Shown here in pieces: positions 1 to 8,056 of a DNA stretch of 48,515 bases. Origin of the DNA: a virus. Position numbers and translations under genes: made by a program. The DNA is taken from positions 1 to 48,515 of the IMG/VR virus record IMGVR_UViG_3300027865_000681; one strand, given 5' to 3'. Under the pieces are notes generated by a model that saw only the letters and a list, made by a program, of their open reading frames with translations, had not been told where the DNA came from and searched no databases. The number at the start of each line of letters is the position of its first letter. The stretch's first letter is position 1.

Positions 1-360
1 CCTGCGCCCTGGACGCCTCGCCCCTGCGCGCCCTGCGCCCTGCGCGCCCTGCGCCCTGAACGCCTCGCCCCTGCGCGCCCTGCGCCCTGAACGCCTCGCC
101 CCTGCGCGCCCTGCGCCCTGAACGCCTCGCCCCTGCGCGCCCTGCGCCCTGCGCGCCCTGCGCCCTGCGCGCCCTGCGCCCTGGACGATGCGAGGCCTCG
201 CCCCTGCGCCCCCTGCGCGCCCTGCGCCCTGGACGATGCGAGGCCTCGCCCCTGCGCCCCCTGCGCGCCCTGCGCCCTGGACGATGCGAGGCCTCGCCCC
301 TGCGCGCCCTGCGCCCTGCGCCCCCTGTGGCCTGGACGATGCGAGGCCTCGCCCCTGCGC
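1..360. repeat. GC-rich tandem repeat array
   Basis: A gene-free minisatellite-like array built from a core GRACG...GCCTCGCCCCTGCGC followed by variable numbers of GCCCTGCGCCCTGCGC. Three perfect 31-base units begin at 58, 89 and 120. From 183 the unit changes to a 48-base form with an inserted ATGCGAG, with copies at 183, 231 and a variant at 279; a further start at 334 is interrupted by the palindrome at 359. The 48-base form can be read as a 16-residue Met-Arg-Gly-Leu-Ala-Pro repeat, but there is no ribosome site and the 31-base units break that frame, so I treat it as non-coding. It touches the left edge of the window. Confidence 0.9.
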
Positions 361-407
361 CGATGTATCCTGGAACCCTGCGCGCAGGCGTTCCAGGATG
401 CATCGGC
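359..407. repeat. Long near-perfect palindrome (hairpin)
   Basis: Left arm CGATGTATCCTGGAAC at 361-376 pairs with GTTCCAGGATGCATCG at 390-405 with one mismatch, and the centre CCTGCGCGCAGG at 377-388 is itself palindromic. The element therefore forms one continuous hairpin of about 22 base pairs with almost no loop. No T-run follows, so it is not a standard terminator. Function unknown. Confidence 0.85.
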
Positions 408-460
408 ATCGTCCATCGTGGCGCGCCCTGCGCCCCTGTGGCCTGCGCGATGGACGATGC
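406..460. repeat. 13-bp perfect inverted repeat
   Basis: GCATCGTCCATCG at 406-418 is the exact reverse complement of CGATGGACGATGC at 448-460, with a 29-base GC-rich loop. It directly abuts the palindrome at 359-407, making a double-hairpin block at the end of the repeat array. Confidence 0.85.
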
Positions 461-688
461 GCGAGGCCTCGCAAGGGCGATGCGATGGGGCGCCCTGGAC
501 GGCGCGCGCCTCGCGAGGCGAGATGTCCATTTCGCCCTGCCGTTCTGGCCCGACTACCGCTGGTGCATCCAAAACGGGTTTTTTGACTTTTGGGACTTGA
601 CTATCCTCCCCGATTGCGGTCGGAGAAAAAAACAGGCTGTGGTATCCTGTTTGTGGAGAAACCGGCCGGAATTGGAAAGAAGTGAAGG
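461..688. other. Leader DNA before the first gene
   Basis: No supported gene. The first part continues degenerate copies of the GC-rich array to about 540; composition then falls sharply, with poly-T and poly-A tracts around 577-632. Two TTGACT boxes (583-588 and 597-602) and an extended -10-like TGGTATCCT (640-648) are present, but no pair has correct spacing, so a promoter is only possible. A 7-bp inverted repeat AAACAGG/CCTGTTT (630-636 and 646-652) overlaps the -10-like box and could be an operator. Confidence 0.5.
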
Positions 689-1006
689 ATGCCCAGAAAA
701 CGTGAAGCCGCATCGGCGGTATACGCCGCAAAGAATGAGCGAGTCGCCGCCGGCATTCGGGAGCCGTTTCCAGGTAACCCGGGCGACCCGTTGCAGTTTT
801 CCATTCGCATGCTCCCATCGTTCCAGGGCCGCTTGGCCATCAAGGATGGCGGAGGGACGGTCGCCATAACGTGCAAGGACAAGGCGTCGAAGGAGGCGCT
901 GCTCAAGGCCATTCAGGACGCGCTCAGCCAGCGGGATTTGGACGAGCGTCGGTGGAGGGACACCGATGAGGCCCTGGAGCGTGAACGAAAGGAAGGTACC
1001 CGATGA
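689..1006 (+). CDS. Small basic protein of unknown function
   Basis: 105 residues, not recognised. It begins with a Lys/Arg-rich stretch, has a central segment that reads as a small beta-rich fold (around residues 38-62), then an amphipathic, highly charged helix to the C-terminus ending in ERERKEGTR. A GAAAGAAG ribosome site lies a few bases before the ATG. Its stop overlaps the next start as ATGA at 1003, so it is translationally coupled to the spanin-like gene. It is the first gene after the repeat and leader region. No homology-based function can be given; it could be a lysis-module or head-proximal accessory protein. Confidence 0.7.
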   Translation: MPRKREAASAVYAAKNERVAAGIREPFPGNPGDPLQFSIRMLPSFQGRLAIKDGGGTVAITCKDKASKEALLKAIQDALSQRDLDERRWRDTDEALERERKEGTR

Positions 1007-1593
1007 GCTTACCGAGCCAGGCAGTGCGCGCGTGCGCTCACTGCGCGAGCCCACTTGTGTCCGTTTTCCGACGGTTCGTCGCTGGCGTGTTGCTGGCGAC
1101 GGCCGTTTCTTGCAGTAGTGGGTGCGGGCTGACCCAGCCGACCTACATGGATATATCGCCGGCGCAGCTCGACCAGATCGCATCGCGGTTGGGTTCAGAC
1201 GTCGGCACGCTCTACACCGAGGGGCGTGAGTTGCTGAAGACGGAGCTGTCCCAGGAGCTGGGTCTGAAGGTCGATGCGATACACGTTCCGACGCCGGAGG
1301 AAATCAGGGAAGTACTCGACCTTCCCGAGGGCGAGCCGCTGACCACGGCGCAGATTGTGACGGCGATGCGGGAGGAGGGCGTGATTGTCGAGATTGAGCC
1401 CGCGTCGACGGCAGCTCTTGGCGAGGTGGCCAAGGAGGGGATGAAGAATCCCGTGAGCAAGGAGAACTGGGTCGCGGGTGGGATTGGAGGAGCGGGAATA
1501 CTGATCGCGGGCGCCCTTGGTCTTCGTGGTCGTCGGAAGCGGAAACGTGAGGGAGTGACCACCCCTCCGCAGAACGAAGGAGCTGTGGCATGA
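1003..1593 (+). CDS. Lipoprotein with C-terminal membrane anchor (u-spanin-like)
   Basis: 196 residues. The N-terminus has a basic segment, a hydrophobic run (about 25-36) and a Cys-containing signal end (VSCSSGC, Cys37 or Cys41) compatible with signal peptidase II, though not a perfect lipobox. A soluble, probably periplasmic middle (42-155) precedes a Gly-rich hydrophobic segment (156-174) and a strongly basic tail (RGRRKRKR). A lipidated N-terminus plus one C-terminal transmembrane segment is the layout of unimolecular spanins such as T1 gp11, which fuse outer and inner membranes at lysis. It overlaps a holin-like gene by 4 bases, which supports a lysis role. An endolysin is not visible nearby. 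The function is inferred from architecture only. Confidence 0.6.
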   Translation: MSLPSQAVRACAHCASPLVSVFRRFVAGVLLATAVSCSSGCGLTQPTYMDISPAQLDQIASRLGSDVGTLYTEGRELLKTELSQELGLKVDAIHVPTPEEIREVLDLPEGEPLTTAQIVTAMREEGVIVEIEPASTAALGEVAKEGMKNPVSKENWVAGGIGGAGILIAGALGLRGRRKRKREGVTTPPQNEGAVA

Positions 1594-1823
1594 GTGCACC
1601 TCAGAAAGAGGGAACGCCCGAGACGAAGGGCCTTCTCGGTTCGAAGACGGTTTGGGGTGTGCTGATTATGCTCCTGGGTCCGTTGGTCTTGAGATGGACG
1701 GGCATCGACCTTTCCAGCGAGACGGGCGTCGAGTTGGCGGACAAGCTGCCAGAGTTGGTCGGCGCGTTCCTGGCAATCTACGGTCGCGCGAAAGCCGATG
1801 GGAGAATCGATGACATCTTCTGA
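1590..1823 (+). CDS. Small holin-like membrane protein
   Basis: 77 residues. A short polar N-terminus is followed by SKTVWGVLIMLLGPLVL (18-34), a clear transmembrane segment. A second hydrophobic stretch (about 54-64) ends in AIYGRAKADGRIDD. The SKT-W-G start and the AIYGR-KA end are familiar to me from small phage holin-like proteins, but I cannot confirm the family. The start overlaps the spanin-like gene (ATGA at 1590), and its end overlaps the ParB/methyltransferase gene. In this context it would form the inner-membrane lesion that triggers lysis. Confidence 0.6.
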   Translation: MSAPQKEGTPETKGLLGSKTVWGVLIMLLGPLVLRWTGIDLSSETGVELADKLPELVGAFLAIYGRAKADGRIDDIF

Positions 1824-3123
1824 GGCGGCCGAGGTCGACACCACAGCAACCGACGATGCACCGGCAGCCGTCCGCTCCCGTGTGAAGGAGTTGCGCCACG
1901 TTTTGGCTCGGGACCTCGTTTCGGACGAGGAGAACTGGCGTACACATCCGGCCGCGCAGGAACGGGCCATGAAGACCGTTCTGGGCAACATCGGGTACGC
2001 TGACGCGCTTTTGGTCCGGGAGCTGGAGGATGGGCGCTTGAAGCTCATCGACGGCCACATGCGGAAGTCTCTGACGCCAGACCAGGAGGTACCGGTCCTG
2101 GTGCTCGATGTCGATGCGGACGAGGCCAGAGAGCTGCTTCTGACCTTCGACCCCATCGGGACGTTCGCCGACGCGGACAAGGACAAGTTGCAAGCGACCA
2201 TCAACAAGGTGAAGGCCGGCGACGACAAGACGAAGGACCTCATCGCGAAGATCGCGCGGAGCCACAAGCTGGTACCGCCGGACGACAAGCCGAAGGGCGG
2301 CAAGACCGGGGACGACCAGATCCCGGATTTCGTCAAGAACGAGATTGGCGTCGCCAGTGGCGACCTCTTCGTCTGCGGTGACCACCGCATCCTCTGCGGC
2401 GACTCAAAGAGCGCGGCGGACGTGGAACTGGTCATGGACGGCGAGGACGTCCAGTTGGTGCTGACAGACCCGCCGTACTGCTCGGGCGGGTTCCAGGAGT
2501 CAGACAAGGGCGCCGGGACCTGGGGGAACATCGCATCGGACAATCTGAGCACGCGCGGGTACCAGGCGCTCATCACCGCCGCGCTGGAGGCGGCGCGCAC
2601 GCAGGCGGCGTACATCTTCACGGACTGGCGCATGTGGATTCCGCTCTTCGACGTCGTCGAGTCGTGCGGCGTCGCTGCGCGTTCGATGATTGTCTGGGAC
2701 AAGAACCACCCCGCGATGGGGAATCTGTGGAGGTCGCAGCACGAGCTGATTCTGTATGGATGCCGCTCGGGTGGGACGCGCATGAAGGGCATCGGTGCCC
2801 GAGGGAACGTGATACAGTGCAAGAGAACAAGGAACGAGCTGCACTACACCCAGAAGCCCGTCGAGTTGCTTCTGGACATCTTGGACCAGGACTCCAAGAG
2901 CCAGCGCGGGAAATGCTCCGTGCTGGACCCGTTCGCAGGTAGCGGGTCTACTCTGATCGCTTGCGAGAAGATTGGACGCGCCGCGCGCTGCATGGACGTG
3001 GAGCCTGCTTTCGTAGACGTCATGGTCCGCCGCTGGGAAGAATTCACCGGCAAGAAGGCGGAGAAGGTAGAGAGAGATGTCGCAGTCAACAAAGAGCCCG
3101 AAAAAGCCGACGCTGAAGCCTGA
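1810..3123 (+). CDS. ParB-like domain / DNA methyltransferase fusion
   Basis: 437 residues from the ATG at 1810. This start is chosen over the in-frame ATG at 1798 because GGGAGA (1801-1806) is well placed before it. The N-terminal part (about 20-120) resembles ParB/Srx-type nuclease domains, including the LIDGHMR motif. After a Lys/Gly linker, the second half is a DNA amino-methyltransferase. It has TDPPY (catalytic motif IV), HYTQKP, and then DPFAGSGST (SAM-binding motif I), an order typical of beta-class N6-adenine or N4-cytosine enzymes. This fusion is common in phages beside the terminase genes. It probably methylates phage DNA for restriction evasion or packaging control. It overlaps the terminase small-subunit gene by 47 bases. 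Confidence 0.88.
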   Translation: MTSSEAAEVDTTATDDAPAAVRSRVKELRHVLARDLVSDEENWRTHPAAQERAMKTVLGNIGYADALLVRELEDGRLKLIDGHMRKSLTPDQEVPVLVLDVDADEARELLLTFDPIGTFADADKDKLQATINKVKAGDDKTKDLIAKIARSHKLVPPDDKPKGGKTGDDQIPDFVKNEIGVASGDLFVCGDHRILCGDSKSAADVELVMDGEDVQLVLTDPPYCSGGFQESDKGAGTWGNIASDNLSTRGYQALITAALEAARTQAAYIFTDWRMWIPLFDVVESCGVAARSMIVWDKNHPAMGNLWRSQHELILYGCRSGGTRMKGIGARGNVIQCKRTRNELHYTQKPVELLLDILDQDSKSQRGKCSVLDPFAGSGSTLIACEKIGRAARCMDVEPAFVDVMVRRWEEFTGKKAEKVERDVAVNKEPEKADAEA

Positions 3124-3760
3124 GACCCTGAAGCGTGCCCGCGCTCTGATCGTCGAGGGCATGAAGAAGGTCCAGACCAAGTTGCAGCTTGCCGAGGAAT
3201 ACGGCATCACGCCGCGCACTGCGCAGGTGTACTACGACAAGGCGCGCGAGGAGTGCCTCGTCCTGGCGACGCTGCGCGCGGAGCAGGTCCGCGTCGCGGA
3301 GGCCATGCACATTGGCGGGTACCGCCAGAGCCGCATCACCGCTGCGCTCCTGGAGAACTGGGGGGCGGGCGCCAACAACGAAGGCGCTGAGACCCTCGAC
3401 GAGGAGACGGCAGACCTGGTGGTGCAGATGGCCTGCGACCGCGTGGCGGAGGAGAGCCCGAAAACCAAAGAGGACAAGCGCACTTGGATGAGCCTCTGGT
3501 TCGAGGACAAGATGATGAACGCCGGCAAGGACCGCGACCAGATTCGCGCCGCCGCGCTCCTCATGCGTCTCGAAGGCCTCGCGGACACGACCGAGTACGA
3601 AGCCCCCACCGACGACATCGTCATCGAGCTGGGCGGAGACTGGCGGGAAGAGTACCAGGAGAAGCTGGAGAAGGGAGAGGCGCCCACGGCGAGTACTCCT
3701 CCTTCCCCAGCCCCGGTACCAGCAAACGGGACGAAGCCGACAAACGGCACGGCGCCATGA
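3077..3760 (+). CDS. Putative terminase small subunit
   Basis: 227 residues. A basic N-terminus leads into a helix-turn-helix-like region (about 34-58, with LAEEYGITPRTAQVYYDKA). A long helical middle and a Pro/Ala/Thr-rich disordered tail follow. Position directly upstream of the large terminase gene and the N-terminal HTH fit a DNA-recognising small terminase subunit, although sequence alone gives no diagnostic motif. The ribosome site GTAGAGAGAG (3067-3076) resembles those before portal and capsid. The stop overlaps the next small gene as ATGA. Confidence 0.65.
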   Translation: MSQSTKSPKKPTLKPETLKRARALIVEGMKKVQTKLQLAEEYGITPRTAQVYYDKAREECLVLATLRAEQVRVAEAMHIGGYRQSRITAALLENWGAGANNEGAETLDEETADLVVQMACDRVAEESPKTKEDKRTWMSLWFEDKMMNAGKDRDQIRAAALLMRLEGLADTTEYEAPTDDIVIELGGDWREEYQEKLEKGEAPTASTPPSPAPVPANGTKPTNGTAP

Positions 3761-3933
3761 ATGGTAATGGTAGCCAAAGGTTACCATTATCCAGCCTCGC
3801 TCCCAGAGAACAGATGGCGGCACTCCGTCGGCTCTTGTTGAGCCAGGCCGTGGCGGAGCTGCAACGAGACAACCTCTGTTTGAAGAGCGAGGTGCTGCGG
3901 CTCGAAAATGAGCTGCGGCTGCGCGGACAATGA
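3757..3933 (+). CDS. Small leucine-zipper-like protein
   Basis: 58 residues starting at the ATG that overlaps the previous stop (ATGA). The C-terminal two thirds are a regular heptad pattern (LRRLLLSQAVAELQRDNL, then LKSEVLRLENELRL), predicting a coiled coil. Its early codons carry an inverted repeat (see 3767-3787). It lies between the small and large terminase genes with almost no spacing, so it may be a packaging accessory factor. No family is recognised. Confidence 0.6.
   Translation: MNGNGSQRLPLSSLAPREQMAALRRLLLSQAVAELQRDNLCLKSEVLRLENELRLRGQ
3767..3787. repeat. Short palindrome ATGGTA..TTACCAT
   Basis: ATGGTA and TTACCAT flank a short centre containing AAAG. 19 of 21 bases match the element at 30888-30908, 27 kb away and in a different gene. 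Both fall inside coding sequence. It could be a protein-binding site or chance. Confidence 0.5.
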
Positions 3934-3940
3934 AGGACGC

Positions 3941-5329
3941 ATGGCGACACGAGGCAGACGACACATACGGCTGAAGTTCGATCCCTTCGACAAGCAGATC
4001 CCGCCGCTTGTGTCGCAGTCTCCCGTCGTCATGGCCGTTGCCGGTGCCCGTGGTGGGAAAACGCAGGCTGGCGCGCCCCGCATCCTGATCGACTCCATCA
4101 CCCAAGAGGACTACCACCCCGACGACATCGCCCGGGGTGACCCCTACCTCTGTGCCATCGGCGCGCCCAGCTTTCCGATGCTCCAGCGCATCATTCTGCC
4201 CGCTTTTCTCTCGATGGTGCCCGACGAGCTGATGATTGGCGCCTACCACCAGACGCGGAAGCGGCTGCGCCTGCGTGGGAAAAAGGGCGAAAGTCACATC
4301 TATTTCCTGTCCGGCAAGGCGTTCGAGAGCTGGATGGGCATGAAGCTCTACCGGGTCTGGCTCGACGAGTTCGCCCAGTGCAAGGAGGCGCTCTACGACG
4401 AGATTCGCGTCCGGCTTTCTGATAGGAAGGGCAAGCTCCTCCTCACCGGCACGCCACAGGGTCCGAACTGGGCGTACTCGCGTCTCTACAAGCCCTGGGA
4501 CGAGTACCGCAAGCTGACGCCCGAGCAGCGCGCGGCGGACCTGGACCACCCCGGCGCGGAGGTGGATTTCCACACCTGGAGGACGGTCGACAACCCGCAC
4601 ATCGACAAGAAGTTCATCGAGCAGAAGCGCCGGGCGATGTCCAAGCGCTACTTCGAGCGGACATTCGAGGCGAGCTGGGCGACGTTCGAGGGCCAGGTCT
4701 ACGAGGAGTTCCTCGAAGCGGTCCACGTCAAGAAGGCGCGCGACTTCACCTTCAAGCTGCCGAACGGCCGCAAGATTGGTCGAGGTCCGAACCTGGTGCC
4801 GCTGGTGAGCGTCTACGCCGGGGTCGACTGGGGCTTCGCTCAAGGCCACGCCGGCGTCATCCTGGTCGGTGGCCTGGACACAGCCGGACGTTGGTGGATG
4901 TTGGAGGAGTCCGTCACCGAGGGCGTCCTCGTCATGGCGGAGCCAGGTGTCGACTCCTGGGTGACTCGCGGACAGACGCTGCGGGCGAAGTGGGGCATCG
5001 AAAAGATGTTCTGCGACACGGAAGCGCCCGACAAAATCGCTCAATTCAAGCGCGCCGGCCTGCCCGCCGTCCCGGCGCAGAAGGACGTCAAAGACGGCAT
5101 CCAGGCGGTCGCGAAGTACATCAAGGTCGACGCCGAAATGAACGAGCCGATGATGTATTTCCTCGACTCGTGCCCGGTTTCGATCGACGAGCACACGTAC
5201 TACCACTGGAAGGAAGGCAAGGAGGCGCCGGAGAAGGTCGCTGACAATACCTGCGACGCCAACCGTTATATGATCTATACTGCCGAGACTCGCGGACGTT
5301 TCCGGAGAGAGCCGGCATACTCTGGATAG
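3941..5329 (+). CDS. terL: Terminase large subunit
   Basis: 462 residues from ATG 3941, preferred over ATG 3908 because GAAGGA (3932-3937) precedes it while 3908 lacks a ribosome site. The ATPase half has Walker A AGARGGKT (34-41), Walker B VWLDE (139-143) and the coupling motif LTGTP (168-172). The nuclease half has the three expected acidic residues: Asp296 in AGVDWG, Asp359 in FCDTEAP and Asp439 in NTCDANRYMIY. Together these support a complete packaging motor that cuts and translocates DNA into the prohead. The family is recognised confidently; the packaging type (headful or cohesive) cannot be told from this. Confidence 0.95.
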   Translation: MATRGRRHIRLKFDPFDKQIPPLVSQSPVVMAVAGARGGKTQAGAPRILIDSITQEDYHPDDIARGDPYLCAIGAPSFPMLQRIILPAFLSMVPDELMIGAYHQTRKRLRLRGKKGESHIYFLSGKAFESWMGMKLYRVWLDEFAQCKEALYDEIRVRLSDRKGKLLLTGTPQGPNWAYSRLYKPWDEYRKLTPEQRAADLDHPGAEVDFHTWRTVDNPHIDKKFIEQKRRAMSKRYFERTFEASWATFEGQVYEEFLEAVHVKKARDFTFKLPNGRKIGRGPNLVPLVSVYAGVDWGFAQGHAGVILVGGLDTAGRWWMLEESVTEGVLVMAEPGVDSWVTRGQTLRAKWGIEKMFCDTEAPDKIAQFKRAGLPAVPAQKDVKDGIQAVAKYIKVDAEMNEPMMYFLDSCPVSIDEHTYYHWKEGKEAPEKVADNTCDANRYMIYTAETRGRFRREPAYSG

Positions 5330-5353
5330 TGTCCGGATGGAAGGTGGAGAGAG

Positions 5354-7069
5354 ATGGCCAACTCAGCCCTATTCGAACGACTCAACGCAAAGCACCCCGA
5401 CTTCGTGGCGTGGGAGGATGAGTGGGCACGGTACAGGGACGTCGTCGGGGACGCCCTGGCGGACAAGATGGAGTACCTGCCGCGCAACAAGTTCGAGCCC
5501 GAGCCCCAGTACGAGTTCCGGGTCGACCTGTCGCAGTTCGTACCAGAGTCCGGTCTGGCCATCGACCGGCTGCTCGGCGCTCTCTACAAGGAGAAACCCA
5601 AGCGAGACCTTGGTACCTACCAGGCGGATCTCAAGGTTTTCATGGACCGGGCGACGCGCCGGGGCGACTCGTTCAACCAGGCGATCGAAGAGGTCGCGCA
5701 CCGGCTGATGTCCTACGGGACGACGCGAGTCTTGGTGAACGTCCCGCCGGTCCAGCTCGCAAACGAAGCAACAGAGGAGGGTGGTGGAGCACCCTTGACG
5801 TCGGACGGTGGCTTGACCCGCGCTGAGGAGCAACGGGCCGGGCTCCGTCCGTACGTCATTAACTACTCCCCCTTCGCGGCGATTGACTGGGAGCACGATG
5901 AGGACCGGGTCCTCACGTACTGCCGCATCAAGGAGGAGCGGACTGTCCGGGCTCCCTCGTCATCCGAGGGGAAGAAAACCCACCTCAAGTTCGTCCGCTT
6001 CCTCGAATACGACCGCATGACCGTCAAGTGGACGGATTTCCGCGAGAGCGACAAGAACGATGGCGAGATGGAGCCGGTCGGCGCGGAGAAGACGGCCAAC
6101 CACGACCTCGGCCTCGTGCCCCTGGTCGTCGAGGACCTGCGCGAGGTGAAGCCCTTCATCGGCCACAGCTTCATCCGCTACGCCTCGCGGGCGGACATCC
6201 GCAAGTTCCAGGCCGAGAGCGACCTGGCGTACGACACCTACATGCACGCCCACCCGTTTCTCGCCATTTGGAGCGAGGACGAGCTGAAAGAAATCGGCGT
6301 CGGTTCCTCGACGTACCTGAAGCTGAACCCGGGGACGGGCAGCCAGGGGCGCGAGGACGCGCGATACATCGAGAGCCCGGCGAACGCCTTCGAAGCCCTC
6401 CAGCAGGTCATCGAGGAGAACCGGACACTCATCTACCGCCAGGCGCAGGTCGACCCGCTGGGTCAGATTTCGTCCGGCAAGAGCACCCAGAACTTCCAGG
6501 CCTCCGGCGTCTCGCGGGCCTGGTCCTTCGGCACGTCAGAGGCGCGAGTCCTGAGCAAGATTGCTGACCGCATGGAGTCGGTCGAGCGCCAGGTCCTCGA
6601 AATCGTCCTGCGTTTCCTCGACCGGTCGTCCACGAAGGACCCGTCCGAGCAGGTCTTCAAGGGGGACATTCAGTACCCCGAGGAATTCGACCTCTCTTCC
6701 ACGCACCAGCTCATCGAAGAGCGAGCGACGATCGCCATGCAGGTGAACTCGCCCACGCTCATCAAGACCCTCGACAAGCGCATCGCCGCGTCGAAGGTTG
6801 GTGACACCACCGCTGAGGTGCTCAAGAAGATCGTCGGGGAAATCGAGTCCAACCCCCTCATGGGTTCAATGGCGGGCAAGAAGCTCGTCGACCCGTTCGG
6901 AATGCCCGGCTCTGAGACCCCGCCGCCGAAAAATGGTAGCGAGGAGAAGTCGCCAAGGGAAGGCGAGTCGAGAGTGTCCGGGGGGTCTCGGGTCAGTGGA
7001 CGTAGCGGAACACAAGCATCGAAGCCAGGTTCGCAGAGCACCCGCCGGACTGCGGGTTCTCCGAGTTGA
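5354..7069 (+). CDS. Phage portal protein
   Basis: 571 residues. The N-terminus (W19-E-D-E-W, then EYLPR around 40-44 and a Y-E-F-R-V-D segment) resembles DUF4055-type portals. The size, the long alpha/beta core and a C-terminal Pro/Gly/Ser-rich disordered tail fit a dodecameric portal. It directly follows the large terminase and precedes the scaffold and capsid genes, which is the usual order. It would form the DNA gateway at one head vertex. A GTGGAGAGAG ribosome leader (5344-5353) abuts the ATG. The last 50 residues are low complexity and may not be folded. Confidence 0.87.
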   Translation: MANSALFERLNAKHPDFVAWEDEWARYRDVVGDALADKMEYLPRNKFEPEPQYEFRVDLSQFVPESGLAIDRLLGALYKEKPKRDLGTYQADLKVFMDRATRRGDSFNQAIEEVAHRLMSYGTTRVLVNVPPVQLANEATEEGGGAPLTSDGGLTRAEEQRAGLRPYVINYSPFAAIDWEHDEDRVLTYCRIKEERTVRAPSSSEGKKTHLKFVRFLEYDRMTVKWTDFRESDKNDGEMEPVGAEKTANHDLGLVPLVVEDLREVKPFIGHSFIRYASRADIRKFQAESDLAYDTYMHAHPFLAIWSEDELKEIGVGSSTYLKLNPGTGSQGREDARYIESPANAFEALQQVIEENRTLIYRQAQVDPLGQISSGKSTQNFQASGVSRAWSFGTSEARVLSKIADRMESVERQVLEIVLRFLDRSSTKDPSEQVFKGDIQYPEEFDLSSTHQLIEERATIAMQVNSPTLIKTLDKRIAASKVGDTTAEVLKKIVGEIESNPLMGSMAGKKLVDPFGMPGSETPPPKNGSEEKSPREGESRVSGGSRVSGRSGTQASKPGSQSTRRTAGSPS

Positions 7070-7080
7070 CGGGATAGTCC

Positions 7081-7109
7081 TTGTCCGGAAACTCAATGCG
7101 CGCTACACT
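7081..7109 (+). promoter_or_regulatory. Sigma-70-like promoter before the scaffold gene
   Basis: TTGTCC (7081-7086) and TACACT (7104-7109) are separated by exactly 17 bases, in the short gap between portal and scaffold. It is likely to raise capsid-module expression. Sequence match only. Confidence 0.5.
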
Positions 7110-7120
7110 TTTTACTTGAC

Positions 7121-7138
7121 TGCGCCTGAGAAGGCGCA
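7121..7138 (+). promoter_or_regulatory. Hairpin in the scaffold leader
   Basis: TGCGCC (7121-7126) and GGCGCA (7133-7138) form a perfect 6-bp stem with loop TGAGAA. It lies between the putative promoter and the AAGGAG ribosome site (7143-7148). It may stabilise the capsid-module transcript; no T-run follows, so it is not a terminator. Confidence 0.5.
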
Positions 7139-7153
7139 ACCGAAGGAGCTTTC

Positions 7154-7999
7154 ATGGCCAAGAAGAAGGAATCTCAAGAAGGTCCCGGAGACAAGGGGGA
7201 CCAGGACGGACAGGGCGACGGTACCAAAGCTGGCGACGGCGACGACGGCACCAAGACTGGTGACGGCGAAGGCGACGGCGGCAAGAAGACCGAACCTCAG
7301 TACGTTACGCCAAGTGCACTCCAGGGGGTGATGGACGCCCACAAGCGCTCGCAGGCGGAATCACAGAAGAAGAGCGACGATAAGGTCGACGCTCTCACGA
7401 AGACGATCGAGGGACTCACCGAGAAACTCGCAGGAAAATCGTCCGACGGCGATGGGGACGGAGAGGGCGACGGCTCCTCCAAGAAAAAAGTCGACCCCGA
7501 GATCGCCGAACTGAACCGCCGGCTCAAGCAGACCGAAGACCTTCTTGCCTCCGAAAAGTCGTCTCGCGCGGCGGCTGAGGAGAAGGAAGAGAACAACCGC
7601 TTCGAGCATGCAGTGAAGCAAGCGCTGAACGAAGCAGATTGTGAGAAGACCGACGCGGCCTTCCTCGTGATCAAGCCCCTGCTCAAGAAGAAGGATGACG
7701 GGACTCCGTTCGCAACGGTCACCATCGATGGTGGCCTGGAAACGGATGTCGATCTGAAGACGTACATCAAGCGGTACTTCTCAGAGGAAGTCCTTCCTCA
7801 CGTTTTCAAGGGAAAGATGCGTACTGGTTCGCCCGCGTCGGGCGAAGGAGGAGACAGCGGCGGGAGTCAGGGATACGACTACACCTGGGAACAGGTGAAC
7901 GACCCGGATTTCTACGCTGCGAACACCGACAAGGTGCGCAAAGCAATCGAAAGTGGCCGCGTGAAGGGCATGCCCAAGCAAGGCGCAGGAGCCGTCTAA
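7154..7999 (+). CDS. Capsid scaffolding-like protein
   Basis: 281 residues. The first 50 are Gly/Asp/Lys repeats (GDGDD, GDGEGDG), then long charged helices (about 55-165) with a second GDGDGEGDG insert. A short folded C-terminal part has YDYTWEQVNDPDFYAANTDK. Acidic, helical, low-complexity composition and position immediately before the major capsid gene are typical of scaffolding proteins, which assemble the prohead and then leave. AAGGAG sits 5 bases before the ATG. There is no protease motif, so it is not a fused maturation protease. Identity rests mainly on composition and synteny. Confidence 0.75.
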   Translation: MAKKKESQEGPGDKGDQDGQGDGTKAGDGDDGTKTGDGEGDGGKKTEPQYVTPSALQGVMDAHKRSQAESQKKSDDKVDALTKTIEGLTEKLAGKSSDGDGDGEGDGSSKKKVDPEIAELNRRLKQTEDLLASEKSSRAAAEEKEENNRFEHAVKQALNEADCEKTDAAFLVIKPLLKKKDDGTPFATVTIDGGLETDVDLKTYIKRYFSEEVLPHVFKGKMRTGSPASGEGGDSGGSQGYDYTWEQVNDPDFYAANTDKVRKAIESGRVKGMPKQGAGAV

Positions 8000-8056
8000 A
8001 CTTCTGACTGCTGGGCGTGAGTCCTGTCGCGTGGTGTTTGAAGTGGAGAGAGCATA

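Noticed and set aside
188-586. Open frame with a 16-residue Met-Arg-Gly-Leu-Ala-Pro repeat
   Set aside because: It only reflects 48-base DNA units in the array, has no ribosome site, and the unit length changes upstream to 31 bases, which would break the frame.
630-652. Minus-strand terminator AAACAGG..CCTGTTT plus T-run
   Set aside because: The shape fits, but no minus-strand gene lies upstream of it; kept only as a possible operator.
1212-5206. Long minus-strand open frames opposite the terminase region
   Set aside because: High GC keeps the antisense frames open; the + strand has terminase and methyltransferase motifs in the same interval.
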